IMG/VR virus record: IMGVR_UViG_3300009497_000027
Location: 1-30,020 of that record
Length of the DNA stretch: 30,020 bases
Origin: a virus
Reading direction: 5' to 3' (one strand)
Shown here piece by piece: positions 22,772 through 30,020 of this stretch. The notes under the pieces are model-generated. The model made no database searches and was not told the DNA's origin. It saw only the letters and a program-made list of their open reading frames with translations. A program made the translations under genes and the position numbers. Each line of letters opens with the position of its first letter. The first letter of the stretch is position 1.

Positions 22772-23260
22772 ATGAATGGCTCATCTTCAAAAAGAAATTT
22801 ACTGGGTGTTAGCAATGTTTTTTTTCTTCTTAGAAAGAGATATAATTGTCGATACATTCTTCCTTTTGTTGTCTTTAGTCTTTCAGCTTGTTCAGTAAAA
22901 ACTTTTGCGCCCACTGCTCTGGGTGCGATTGGTGGTGGGGTCGGTTCTATTGGGGGGCCAGCGACAGCTTTTGCCGGTGCCGGATTGGGGGCTGCTGCGG
23001 GGCAAATAATTAAAGAGTCTGACGCGGTAATTAAAAAAACTGAAGAATTACAAGCTTTAGGAGAGGGTGATGTGGCAAAATTGATTGAATTAAAATTACA
23101 AGAAGAGAGAGGCTTTTTTCAAAAGCTGATCGATGGGATTTACGATATCTTAATGATAAGTGCTGTGGGGATGGCTTTATATTTTATATTTCATTACTGG
23201 CGCGTGAGAACTGTCGCTAAAAAAGTTAACAACCTCGAAAAAAATAACACCCATGATTGA
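22772..23260 (+). CDS. Lipoprotein with C-terminal membrane segment, candidate unimolecular spanin
   Basis: 162 residues from the ATG eight bases after the terminator. A basic stretch (RKRYNCRY) leads into a hydrophobic signal and a lipobox LSAC at 37-40, so Cys40 should be lipidated. A Gly/Ala-rich segment (about 50-78, GAIGGGVGSIGG) and a charged helical part (81-118) follow, then a membrane span at about 124-143 and a basic tail. A lipid anchor at the front and a transmembrane helix at the back is the known layout of unimolecular spanins, which fuse inner and outer membranes at the end of lysis. The long segment before the signal makes the start uncertain. The downstream holin-like gene, overlapping by eight bases, supports a lysis role. 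A glycine-zipper lipoprotein of other function is the alternative. Confidence 0.65.
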   Translation: MNGSSSKRNLLGVSNVFFLLRKRYNCRYILPFVVFSLSACSVKTFAPTALGAIGGGVGSIGGPATAFAGAGLGAAAGQIIKESDAVIKKTEELQALGEGDVAKLIELKLQEERGFFQKLIDGIYDILMISAVGMALYFIFHYWRVRTVAKKVNNLEKNNTHD

Positions 23261-23402
23261 TCAATCTTCTTTAATAGGCTGGGGCGGAACATTAGCCGTC
23301 GTATCTCTCGGGCAATGGAGTGATCTAATTGCCTGCGTCTGTGGAGTTGCGACTACCGCATACATGACCGTAAAACTAATACAAGCACTCAAAAAGAAAT
23401 GA
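23253..23402 (+). CDS. Small holin-like membrane protein
   Basis: 49 residues from ATG at 23253, overlapping the lipoprotein stop by eight bases. It starts MIDQSSLIGWGG, has two short hydrophobic stretches (TLAVVSLGQW and LIACVCGVATTAYMTV) and ends with a basic tail LIQALKKK. This resembles short phage holins in which a GGxLAxxSLxxW motif precedes a membrane span and a Lys-rich cytoplasmic end. Holins open the inner membrane to time lysis. No endolysin is visible in the window, so it may lie elsewhere. Confidence 0.65.
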   Translation: MIDQSSLIGWGGTLAVVSLGQWSDLIACVCGVATTAYMTVKLIQALKKK

Positions 23403-23575
23403 GCGAAGGAAAAAAGAAGGCTAAAGAAAAGAAAATGTGTGGCGATAAATGCATCGCCCCAACCGTCTGCAAAGAAATCTTTAAAGGACAATGTGCATTA
23501 GAAATGATGCAAAATGAAAAGAGCGAGTCTCCTATTGAAAAACCCGGTAATGTAACCGGTAAAAAGAAGTACTAA
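23399..23575 (+). CDS. Small Cys-containing Lys-rich protein
   Basis: 58 residues, starting inside the stop of the holin-like gene (ATGA). Very Lys-rich at both ends, with four Cys at 14, 18, 24 and 32 (CGDKC, then VC, then QC), spaced so that a small metal site or disulfides are possible. It has no membrane segment. Coupled translation places it in the lysis cluster, but no family is recognised. It might equally be a short head-gene accessory, since the scaffold gene follows. Confidence 0.65.
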   Translation: MSEGKKKAKEKKMCGDKCIAPTVCKEIFKGQCALEMMQNEKSESPIEKPGNVTGKKKY

Positions 23576-23585
23576 AACGCTTTAC

Positions 23586-23625
23586 AACCGGTTACGACCG
23601 TCCGCGACATTCGGTAATGTGCGGA
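23586..23625 (+). promoter_or_regulatory. AACCGGTT site and start-proximal hairpin before scaffold
   Basis: AACCGGTTACGACCGT at 23586-23601 shares ACCGGTTAYGACCGT with the HTH leader. Directly after it, TCCGCGACATT (23601-23611) can pair with AATGTGCGGA (23616-23625) with one bulged base and a CGGT loop. This stem ends one base before the scaffold ATG at 23627. The site could be an operator, and the stem an RNA element controlling translation. Confidence 0.5.
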
Positions 23626-23626
23626 T

Positions 23627-24649
23627 ATGGAAACAGCTATCGCGGAGGTTGAATCCCCGCAAGAAACTACTGAAGAAACAAGCATCGAGAATGCCTCAAC
23701 TGAGGATATTCGGAATGCTTTAGGTATAACGCCAGAGACCGTCGAGCCTACGACCGAGGAACAAGTTCAGCAGCCTGAGGCTACAAGCCCAGAGCCGCAA
23801 GCCGAAGCCGAAGCCGAAGAGCCGGAGGAATCAGAAGAGGAGAAACTCGCCAAAAGACGAATCCGTCCAAGAAACGAGTTAGATCAGCAAGTCATAGACC
23901 TATATCGGTCTGAGGGCTTTAGCGGATCCTTTGCTGACGCCTCCCGTGTAATTTACGGTCAGGATGTTCAACCATCTTCCCAAACAACTTATCAGCCCCA
24001 GGAACAAGTCGAGGCGTCCGAGCCCGATCCTATTCAAGGCATTGATAAACAAGCAGACGACATACGAGCTACTATCATGGAGCTTGAAGGAAAAGTCGAG
24101 AAAGCAGCAGAGGATCTTGAGACCACCGAAGCATTACGTCTTCAGCGTGAGATCATGAAAAAGGAACTCGAAGTGCAAACCTTGACTCTCCGTAAACAGC
24201 AAATGGAAGAGGCTCAGAGTCAGCAAGTTTATCAGACCCATCGGAGTAAAGCGATGGAGAGTAGAGACAGAGTTTATGAAAGATTCCCCGCATTGCAGGA
24301 TAAGGCTTCGGTCTATCGTAAGCAGTTCGATGATTATGTTTCACAAGCTCAGTCCGACCCCGACTACGCCGCAGTTTTTGATTCGCCAAAATGGCCTGAA
24401 TTACTCGCCAACGAATTCGCATCAGTATCGCCTCCACCGGTAGTTGCGCAACAGCCTCAAGCCGTTGCCCCTCAGCCGCAGGCACCACAGATGGGAACTC
24501 AGGCAAAGGTCTTGACGACAGGAACTACGGCACAACCTGTAAACGCTCCGATCACCCCGGACGGCTTAATCCAACAGCTTCCTAATATGAACAAAGATGA
24601 TATCTATGCTCTGCTTGGAAATCCTGGAGGAGCACAGCCACTGAGGTAA
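23627..24649 (+). CDS. Capsid scaffolding protein
   Basis: 340 residues, acidic and mostly disordered at the N-terminus (many Glu, Thr, Pro and Gln), then RRIRPRNELDQQVIDLYRSEGF, a motif region seen in podovirus scaffolds. A long coiled-coil follows (about 145-205, ADDIRATIMELEGKVEKAAEDLE onward), then a Pro/Gln-rich linker and a short helical C-terminus (NMNKDDIYALLGNPGG) that probably binds coat protein. It lies 37 bases before the major capsid gene, the standard order. Scaffolds guide procapsid assembly and then leave. Composition, coiled coil and position all agree; no protease domain is seen. Confidence 0.85.
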   Translation: METAIAEVESPQETTEETSIENASTEDIRNALGITPETVEPTTEEQVQQPEATSPEPQAEAEAEEPEESEEEKLAKRRIRPRNELDQQVIDLYRSEGFSGSFADASRVIYGQDVQPSSQTTYQPQEQVEASEPDPIQGIDKQADDIRATIMELEGKVEKAAEDLETTEALRLQREIMKKELEVQTLTLRKQQMEEAQSQQVYQTHRSKAMESRDRVYERFPALQDKASVYRKQFDDYVSQAQSDPDYAAVFDSPKWPELLANEFASVSPPPVVAQQPQAVAPQPQAPQMGTQAKVLTTGTTAQPVNAPITPDGLIQQLPNMNKDDIYALLGNPGGAQPLR

Positions 24650-24686
24650 TAGGAGCAACAATCCTAATCTCAAATAATTAAATAAA

Positions 24687-26177
24687 ATGGCTACAAAATT
24701 CACAACTCCAGCGAGTGCTCCTTCCCAAACTGATACTTTCGGAAGCGGTAACTTGACTAATGTTGATCTCTTAACAAACACTAACTCCTACGGTGACCTT
24801 CTTAAAGGTGACGCTAATTCAGACTTGCGTTCACGTCTTTGGTCTGAGCTCGTATCTCGCGACGCTCGGGAAAAAAACGTATTTGCAAAGTTCATCGGCG
24901 GCGAAGGGAGCGGTAAACCAATCACAGAAAAACGCGATCTTAGCGCAGGCGGATCAGACAAAGTAACATTCACTACTGTTGCTCCTATCAGAGGACAAGG
25001 TGTTCGTGGGGAAGAAATTCTCAAGAACGCTACCGATACTCTTGATTTCGGAACATTCAGCATTGAGGTTGACCTCGTTCGTCATGCAGTTTCTTGGACA
25101 CAAGTTCTTAAGCTCATGAGATTCACCGGTAAGACAATTGACCAGCTTTCAGCTGAAGTCATGTCCGAATGGATGAGCCGTACCGAGCAGGATCAAATCC
25201 AATACGCTCTTCGTCAAATTTGTGCTGCTAAAGGTGCATCTAACACGCTTAGCGGATACGGAACTGGAGCATCTGGTGACCTTAAATATGTTGACGGATT
25301 AAGTACCGACATCATTCAGGAAGCTAAACAAGCTCTTATCGCTAACGGTGGTGAGCCAATGAACACTGGTGGAGACGAGAACCAAGAAATTCCTGGTTAC
25401 TTATTCTTCGCTCCTGACGCTTGCTTACGCCCATTACGTTCAGATCCTGATTACTTAGAAGCTATTACCCAAGCTGACGCGCGTGGAGCAGACAACAAGT
25501 TGTTCTCCGGTTCATACGCTAAGTGGGATAATAACATCATCGCAAATCACAATGTTCTCATCGACACCGCTCGTGGACGTCAAGGTTCTCCTTTACTTCC
25601 TACCTTCTATGCTTTTGAAGCTATAGCTGACGCGGGTAACTCTACCGTAACTATCGGTGGATCTGACGGTGACTATGTTGCAAACTTCCGTGGTGTGTCT
25701 ATCAGAATCCCTGGTGGCGGAGGAGTTGACCTTGTTAACGATTCCGGAACTCACCACATTCTTGGTGTAGATACCGATGGAACTGTTGCATTGTACGAGT
25801 ACACCTCTCAGGCAACAACCGAAAGCTTAGTATTGAACCGTGTAAACGGTGACGGCGGATTAACCGGTAATGTTAAAACCGGTGACGCTTTCAATGCTGG
25901 TGCATTATTCGTTCAAGCTAACGTACTCGGAACCCCAATCGGTTATGCATTAGCCATGGGTAAAGACGCGATGTACTACGCAAAAGGAAAAATCTACGGT
26001 GAGCAAATCTTCCATTACGACGATTTCGCGAACAGTGGAAACGAAGCACACTTGTCAGCTGTTGGTGTTCAATCCGTTTACGGAATGGGCGCACGCAAGG
26101 ACACTCGTGGCAGAATTCCTTCTGTTCAACTTATCGAAGTTGTTCGTCAGGTTCCTGGTCTTTCTTTGACCCAGTAA
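24687..26177 (+). CDS. Major capsid protein
   Basis: 496 residues, with a Thr/Ser-rich N-arm, a long VSRDAREKNVFAKFIGGEGSGKPI region, a charged E-loop-like part (VAPIRGQGVRGEEIL), then FSIEVDLVRHAVSWTQVLKLMRFT, MSEWMSRTEQDQIQYALRQI and a C-terminal GYALAMGKDAMYYAKGKI...VGVQSVYGMGA. The pattern resembles the N4-gp56-like major capsid proteins with the HK97 fold. About 110 residues in the middle (VTIGGSDGDYVANFRG to NVKTGDAF) are Gly/Asp-rich and may form a surface insertion. The leader is AT-rich with no Shine-Dalgarno despite the expected high expression. A terminator follows 39 bases after the stop. Confidence 0.87.
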   Translation: MATKFTTPASAPSQTDTFGSGNLTNVDLLTNTNSYGDLLKGDANSDLRSRLWSELVSRDAREKNVFAKFIGGEGSGKPITEKRDLSAGGSDKVTFTTVAPIRGQGVRGEEILKNATDTLDFGTFSIEVDLVRHAVSWTQVLKLMRFTGKTIDQLSAEVMSEWMSRTEQDQIQYALRQICAAKGASNTLSGYGTGASGDLKYVDGLSTDIIQEAKQALIANGGEPMNTGGDENQEIPGYLFFAPDACLRPLRSDPDYLEAITQADARGADNKLFSGSYAKWDNNIIANHNVLIDTARGRQGSPLLPTFYAFEAIADAGNSTVTIGGSDGDYVANFRGVSIRIPGGGGVDLVNDSGTHHILGVDTDGTVALYEYTSQATTESLVLNRVNGDGGLTGNVKTGDAFNAGALFVQANVLGTPIGYALAMGKDAMYYAKGKIYGEQIFHYDDFANSGNEAHLSAVGVQSVYGMGARKDTRGRIPSVQLIEVVRQVPGLSLTQ

Positions 26178-26216
26178 ACCTAATGGTTCGGAATTTCCCC
26201 TCCCATTAAACCCTCG

Positions 26217-26252
26217 GCCTCTCTCCTGCGTATGCGGGGGAGAGGCTTTTTT
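26217..26252 (+). terminator. Rho-independent terminator after the major capsid gene
   Basis: GCCTCTC (26217-26223) pairs with GAGAGGC (26240-26246), with extra CC/GG pairing in the loop base, followed by six T (26247-26252). Some readthrough is likely, since the next ATG at 26258 has no separate promoter that I can see. Confidence 0.88.
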
Positions 26253-26257
26253 ATATC

Positions 26258-26584
26258 ATGAAAATAATAATAATTGGAAAAAGTAATCAAATGGGTGCAA
26301 CACCCAATATTAGACTAAAAGGCATGTCTCAAATGAGATATAATTTCTTATGGGATCCGGAAATTAGGCATTTTGCTTATGAACCGAAAGACCAAAAAGA
26401 AGCGGATGATATTTTTAGGACACAGGGTCGAATTTACCGAACCATGTACTTTTCTGTTTGGCTTGACACCCCTAAAGCTGAGGCTGAAGAAGCAGCACCC
26501 ACATCTGCTGGTGCAAAATCTCGTCCAAAGTCAAAACCAAAAGCTAAAAGCCAACCGGTCGCAGAAGCGGTTTCTAGCGAATAA
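26258..26584 (+). CDS. Small structural protein with basic C-terminal tail
   Basis: 108 residues. The N-terminal two-thirds is mixed alpha/beta (KIIIIGKSNQMG, RYNFLWDPEIRHFAYEPKDQKEADDIFR, MYFSVWLDTP). The last 40 residues are low-complexity, alternating Ala/Glu and Lys/Pro/Ser (KSRPKSKPKAKSQPV). It sits between the capsid terminator and the adaptor gene, ten bases before the latter's ATG. I recognise no family. A capsid decoration or head-completion protein is plausible by position. Confidence 0.75.
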   Translation: MKIIIIGKSNQMGATPNIRLKGMSQMRYNFLWDPEIRHFAYEPKDQKEADDIFRTQGRIYRTMYFSVWLDTPKAEAEEAAPTSAGAKSRPKSKPKAKSQPVAEAVSSE

Positions 26585-26593
26585 AATGGCTTC

Positions 26594-27346
26594 ATGGCCG
26601 CGATTACATATCTGTCCCTAAAGGATCAGCTTTCTTCTATGCTCGGCGCTGATTCAGCCGCCGATCTTCCACAAGTCGATCAAGATCGCATTGGTATTTA
26701 TATTAATCAGGCGTATCGTGAATGCTATACTCCGATTGATGGTAAACGTCCAATGTGGGCAGAGAAAAAGTTTACTCTGTCATACACTGCCGATCAGGCG
26801 GGTGCTGATTTATCTAAGGAAGTAACTTCGGTTAATAAGATTCCTGTTCTGGTAGGAGAGGGCCCACTTTCTCCAATGACTGGGCCAGAAGCTGAAATAA
26901 GAGCCCGATCGCTTTTCTCTTGGGATTTTAGAGCACCTTCTGGCCGCGGTCTTAATTTTCCTCATTACAAAGATAATGAACCGGAAAAGGGTAGACCTAT
27001 TTGGTACTACATTGATAACCGTAATCATGGAACGGATACTGAAGTAATTCCAAGGTTCTACCTATATCCTGTTCCTGAAAAAGCGTACACCGTTGAGCTT
27101 TTTGCCAATATTGTACCCTCCGAATTAAGCCTTGATACTGACACCCCAAGAATTCCATCCGATTTGGTTTGGGATATTATGTATCCAATGGCTCAGGGAA
27201 AATTACTTTCTGATCCCCGCTATAATGGGGATAATAAAGAATTTATCGCTCGTATGGCTGATGAAGCAAGAAAACGGCTTCGTCAAATGGTCACTCCTCA
27301 AAAACATAAAGGCTCGCTGAGATTGGGTAAACGAGTCGGTTGGTAA
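26594..27346 (+). CDS. Head-tail adaptor / tail tubular A-like protein
   Basis: 250 residues. The start YLSLKDQLSSMLG, then DRIGIYINQAYRECY, and a middle PRFYLYPVPEKAYTVELFANIVPSEL followed by DLVWDIMYPMAQGKLL and a helical, basic end, matches the adaptor proteins that sit under the portal in short-tailed phages (T7 gp11-like). It lies after portal, scaffold and capsid, as expected. The stop overlaps the next ATG by one base (TAATG). Confidence 0.78.
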   Translation: MAAITYLSLKDQLSSMLGADSAADLPQVDQDRIGIYINQAYRECYTPIDGKRPMWAEKKFTLSYTADQAGADLSKEVTSVNKIPVLVGEGPLSPMTGPEAEIRARSLFSWDFRAPSGRGLNFPHYKDNEPEKGRPIWYYIDNRNHGTDTEVIPRFYLYPVPEKAYTVELFANIVPSELSLDTDTPRIPSDLVWDIMYPMAQGKLLSDPRYNGDNKEFIARMADEARKRLRQMVTPQKHKGSLRLGKRVGW

Positions 27347-28746
27347 TGGCTCGGGATCTGACAATTCGGCCATTAGGTCGTCCTAAGGTATCGAAAGATA
27401 ACCAGGCTGGGTTTCAGCGTGTAGCTCGTAGGTATGTAGTCCAAGGTCCGAGGGCTAGTAAAGTGGGGATTGTGGATACAAATAATCCTTTATTTTTACC
27501 TGTCGGAACTGCGGATGAAGAGTTCACCGATCATCTTTTAACAAATCAGCAAATTGAACCATCTCAGGGTTCAATGGATAAAGCTTATCTTGTACGCGAA
27601 TTTACTGAAATACGAAATACTTGGAGTTCTGAATCTGTTACTGAAAGCGGTGATTTGAGAAGAATGCAGAGAAAGTATGCCGTTATTCGAGCAGAGCATG
27701 CTCTTGGGTATGGATCTACTGAATGGGCTAATCACCCACATAATACATCTACTCCTTCGAATGATCCGTGGGATTATCTTCCTGAAGTAGTTAAGGCTAC
27801 AGAACCAACTTCTACGGGCTACGGTCTATTTTCAAAGGCTGGAAGCACTCCTCTTGGATTAAAACCTCCTATGATTGAAACTAACGGAGTTTCATTTGGT
27901 AACATCCCTGTTGTAAGCATACATTCTGAACCTCATGTATCTTTAGGTTCAGCATTGGCCCATATCGCCAGTGGCCTGGGTAGTTTAAGTTGGCTCCGTG
28001 CCACCGTTACCGTTGATTCATCAAATCCTGGGATTGATGTTTGGAGCGTGTCATGGGCTGCGCCAGTTACTGATTACTGGACTAGTAAAGAAGGTAAGAA
28101 ATCTAACGGGGGTTCTTCAGCACCACCTTCATATTTTGATTTTGATCATAATGGTGTTAAGCTTTTACGACTCGGGAAAAAGGCCAGTGGTGGAACTTCT
28201 CAGGTTGTGTATAAAACATATATTTCTTTTGTCGTTGGTGAAGATCCTGGAGAAGAACTATCATCTTTATTTAATGGTGGTGGGTCTACACTTGGTTCCG
28301 CTGTGTCTATGGATTTTCATTTTGTTGGTATTGATGGAAATAGTAGAACCGCTAGCTTTCGACAGGCTATGCCAAATACATGGAAAGCAATCGATACCAC
28401 CGACGGTGTATTTTTTCCAGGTACAGGAACTGGTGTAAAAGAGGGTGATCCTAATCCGAATGGTGATGGCAATTATACGGAAGCTGATGAAATTGCTGAT
28501 GGGGCAGATATAAAAGTAGCCGAAGGAACAGCGAAATCCTACATATTTAATTATGTTCACCAAAAAGGTGCTTCTTACCCACTATATCAAGGTCAGCCAA
28601 TTATGAGAACCGCTGGCCGCATGGATTGGACACACTACTACGACCGTTCAAGTAACTACTCTTCGACCGGCGGCTCTTCGATAGCACCAATATTTTCCCA
28701 CGGAAATCAAAGAATTTGGAAAATCCAAACGGTGTTTATCTCATGA
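27346..28746 (+). CDS. Virion structural protein of unknown type
   Basis: 466 residues from ATG at 27346, which overlaps the adaptor stop (TAATG); a TTG six bases earlier is in frame but less likely. It is mostly beta-rich, with Gly/Ser and aromatic strands such as TGYGLFSKAGSTPLGLKP, VWSVSWAAPVTDYW and KTYISFVVGEDPG. A Asp/Gly-rich loop (GDPNPNGDGNYTEADE) may bind calcium. There is no signal peptide or membrane segment. Position after the adaptor suggests a tail nozzle or tail-tube subunit, but no clear homology to the T7 gp12 family is visible by eye. Confidence 0.78.
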   Translation: MARDLTIRPLGRPKVSKDNQAGFQRVARRYVVQGPRASKVGIVDTNNPLFLPVGTADEEFTDHLLTNQQIEPSQGSMDKAYLVREFTEIRNTWSSESVTESGDLRRMQRKYAVIRAEHALGYGSTEWANHPHNTSTPSNDPWDYLPEVVKATEPTSTGYGLFSKAGSTPLGLKPPMIETNGVSFGNIPVVSIHSEPHVSLGSALAHIASGLGSLSWLRATVTVDSSNPGIDVWSVSWAAPVTDYWTSKEGKKSNGGSSAPPSYFDFDHNGVKLLRLGKKASGGTSQVVYKTYISFVVGEDPGEELSSLFNGGGSTLGSAVSMDFHFVGIDGNSRTASFRQAMPNTWKAIDTTDGVFFPGTGTGVKEGDPNPNGDGNYTEADEIADGADIKVAEGTAKSYIFNYVHQKGASYPLYQGQPIMRTAGRMDWTHYYDRSSNYSSTGGSSIAPIFSHGNQRIWKIQTVFIS

Positions 28747-30020
28747 GCGATTTTACAAGCGATTTAAATGCTGAGAAGTTAAGTGAGATTGAAACTCAGA
28801 TTCAGGAACTTGGTTCTGAAGTTGCTGAAAATCGGGGTGATATTGATCGTTTAGAAATTATTGAGCTTTTTGACCGAAGTGAAGAATCCCGACAGGTAAT
28901 TGTTCATTGGCTGGAGGATGTCGATGGAGATACCATTGTTTCAATAGGTAATGCAAAAGAAGAGTTTGTAAAATTTTCTGAAGAACGGGCTGAAGATCCA
29001 AATGAGCATCAAGTATCTCATGGTGATGTTTTAGTCATTGGTGGTGACTGTCCATGGTATGCTATTTGTGCAAAAGTGGATCGTGGGGTTGGTGGTGGTG
29101 ATGTCGGATTTCAGGCAGAAGATCCAATGGATGTTGCGGGTACCGAATTGGAAAACGGCGAACCGTATAAAGAATTTGTAGTTTGGAGTGGGTGTGGGAG
29201 TGGTGATGGAGATGGCGGCGGAGATGGCTGCGTTGGCACTCCAAGTTCAGTCTGTATTTCTACAGCGACCGCTTCAACAAGCAGTAGTTCTGGCCCACCT
29301 ATTAAAATGACGGAGATAAGAACTCCTGTCCCAGCTCCAGATCCATTATCGACTGACTTTACCTTTAATTCAGGACTCTCTGATTTTACAGTTGTCGAAG
29401 ATAGCAGTGCGACTCCTGAAAGTGGTGAAAGCTTTTTAGCATTTGAGGATAATATTACGGCCGATGATATCTGCCCGGATGGATGTGGTGTAAAACTAAA
29501 CCTCAAGAAAACTGAAATTGAGAAAAAACTACATAAGATATATGCCACACCTCTTGAGCAGAAAAAGGTTGTTATAACACCGAAAGAATTGGTGACAAAA
29601 GATTACACATCAATGACAGCTTCTCTCACAGTGGGTGATGCTACCATATCGTCAGACAGTTGTGGTAATCTTTCTTCTTCGCCTGGATGTGCTGGTGGTG
29701 GTGCGAGTACGGTGTTTGGTTTGGCTACTCTTACTCAAACAGGCACACCAGTAATAGAAGATGCTGATTTATTAGATGTTCAGGATGTGGATCCAGCAGA
29801 TATCACTCCCGTTTCTGTGGGTAACTTAACACTACCAACAGATTTTACTCAGGGGGCTCTTAATTTATCTGATATTGATAATAAAAAAGCTTTTTTACCA
29901 TTACTAGACGGTGTGGACTGCCCTAAAACTGAAACTTTAAGCTACACTAGTAGTCTCAGTATTAATATTTCGGAAGATACTAGTGATTGCGGAAGTTCTG
30001 ATGACGGCTGTAAATCCATA
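28743..30020 (+). CDS. Large Cys-containing structural protein, 3' end beyond window
   Basis: The frame is open from ATG at 28743 (ATGA overlap with the previous gene) to the window edge, giving 426 codons with no stop. The N-terminus is helical (LNAEKLSEIETQIQELGSEV, likely coiled coil), followed by a compact mixed region with CPWYAICAKV and a Gly/Asp-rich run GDGDGGGDGC. The rest is Ser/Thr-rich beta sequence with scattered Cys (DICPDGCG, DSCGNLSSSPGC, and DCGSSDDGC close to the edge). So many Cys in a phage virion protein are unusual and suggest disulfides or metal sites. Co-transcription with tail genes supports a tail or spike role; the family is not recognised. Confidence 0.8.
   Translation, partial: MSDFTSDLNAEKLSEIETQIQELGSEVAENRGDIDRLEIIELFDRSEESRQVIVHWLEDVDGDTIVSIGNAKEEFVKFSEERAEDPNEHQVSHGDVLVIGGDCPWYAICAKVDRGVGGGDVGFQAEDPMDVAGTELENGEPYKEFVVWSGCGSGDGDGGGDGCVGTPSSVCISTATASTSSSSGPPIKMTEIRTPVPAPDPLSTDFTFNSGLSDFTVVEDSSATPESGESFLAFEDNITADDICPDGCGVKLNLKKTEIEKKLHKIYATPLEQKKVVITPKELVTKDYTSMTASLTVGDATISSDSCGNLSSSPGCAGGGASTVFGLATLTQTGTPVIEDADLLDVQDVDPADITPVSVGNLTLPTDFTQGALNLSDIDNKKAFLPLLDGVDCPKTETLSYTSSLSINISEDTSDCGSSDDGCKSI

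Noticed and set aside
1-30020. tRNA, rRNA, transposase, integrase, reverse transcriptase or terminase
   Set aside because: None could be recognised on either strand. Their absence here says nothing about the rest of the genome.

Overview
The window reads as part of a tailed bacteriophage genome (or a prophage) carrying virion, tail-fibre and lysis genes. A podovirus-like particle is the best fit: there is a portal, scaffold, major capsid protein and short head-tail adaptor, and no tape-measure or sheath gene is visible. Almost every gene lies on the + strand, packed with 1-8 base overlaps or tiny gaps, and most start codons lack a recognisable Shine-Dalgarno sequence. The host cannot be named from this sequence. 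A sulfatase-modifying-factor-like domain in one fibre resembles proteins common in marine Verrucomicrobia, Planctomycetes and Lentisphaerae, so a PVC-group host is a weak inference.

Layout. 1-939: 3' part of a Pro/Gln-rich virion-associated protein. 952-12783: a 3943-residue polyvalent protein, probably carried in the virion and delivered with the DNA. It holds a zincin HExxH motif, a SLOG/DprA-like domain, a DUF4326-like domain, an ADP-ribosyltransferase-like domain and a C-terminal LPD38-like region. 12780-14801: portal. 14808-22701: about 8 kb of small proteins and fibre or receptor-binding genes. These include a fibre with a formylglycine-generating-enzyme/C-type-lectin fold, a SGPSGLTAT-repeat fibre, two LamG lectin fibres each followed by a small acidic protein, and an Ala-rich coiled-coil fibre. 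Inside this block lies the only minus-strand cassette (21170-21554): a 60-residue helix-turn-helix protein and a small fibre-adaptor-like protein. 22772-23575: a probable lysis cluster (lipoprotein with a C-terminal membrane segment, holin-like protein, Cys-containing protein). 23627-26177: scaffold and major capsid protein. 26258-30020: small protein, head-tail adaptor, a structural protein and the 5' part of a large Cys-containing structural protein.

Two themes stand out. First, enzyme-like or lectin-like domains sit in frame between short direct repeats, both in the giant gene and in the FGE-domain fibre, as if linkers serve as recombination seams. The FGE domain also ends in a stretch resembling the variable region of a diversity-generating retroelement. 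Second, a family of AACCGRTT sites, some followed by a TAACCAC leader motif, marks the gaps before several fibre genes, the HTH gene and the scaffold gene. The HTH and scaffold copies share an extended ACCGGTTAYGACCGT form, which suggests that the small HTH protein may control virion-gene expression.
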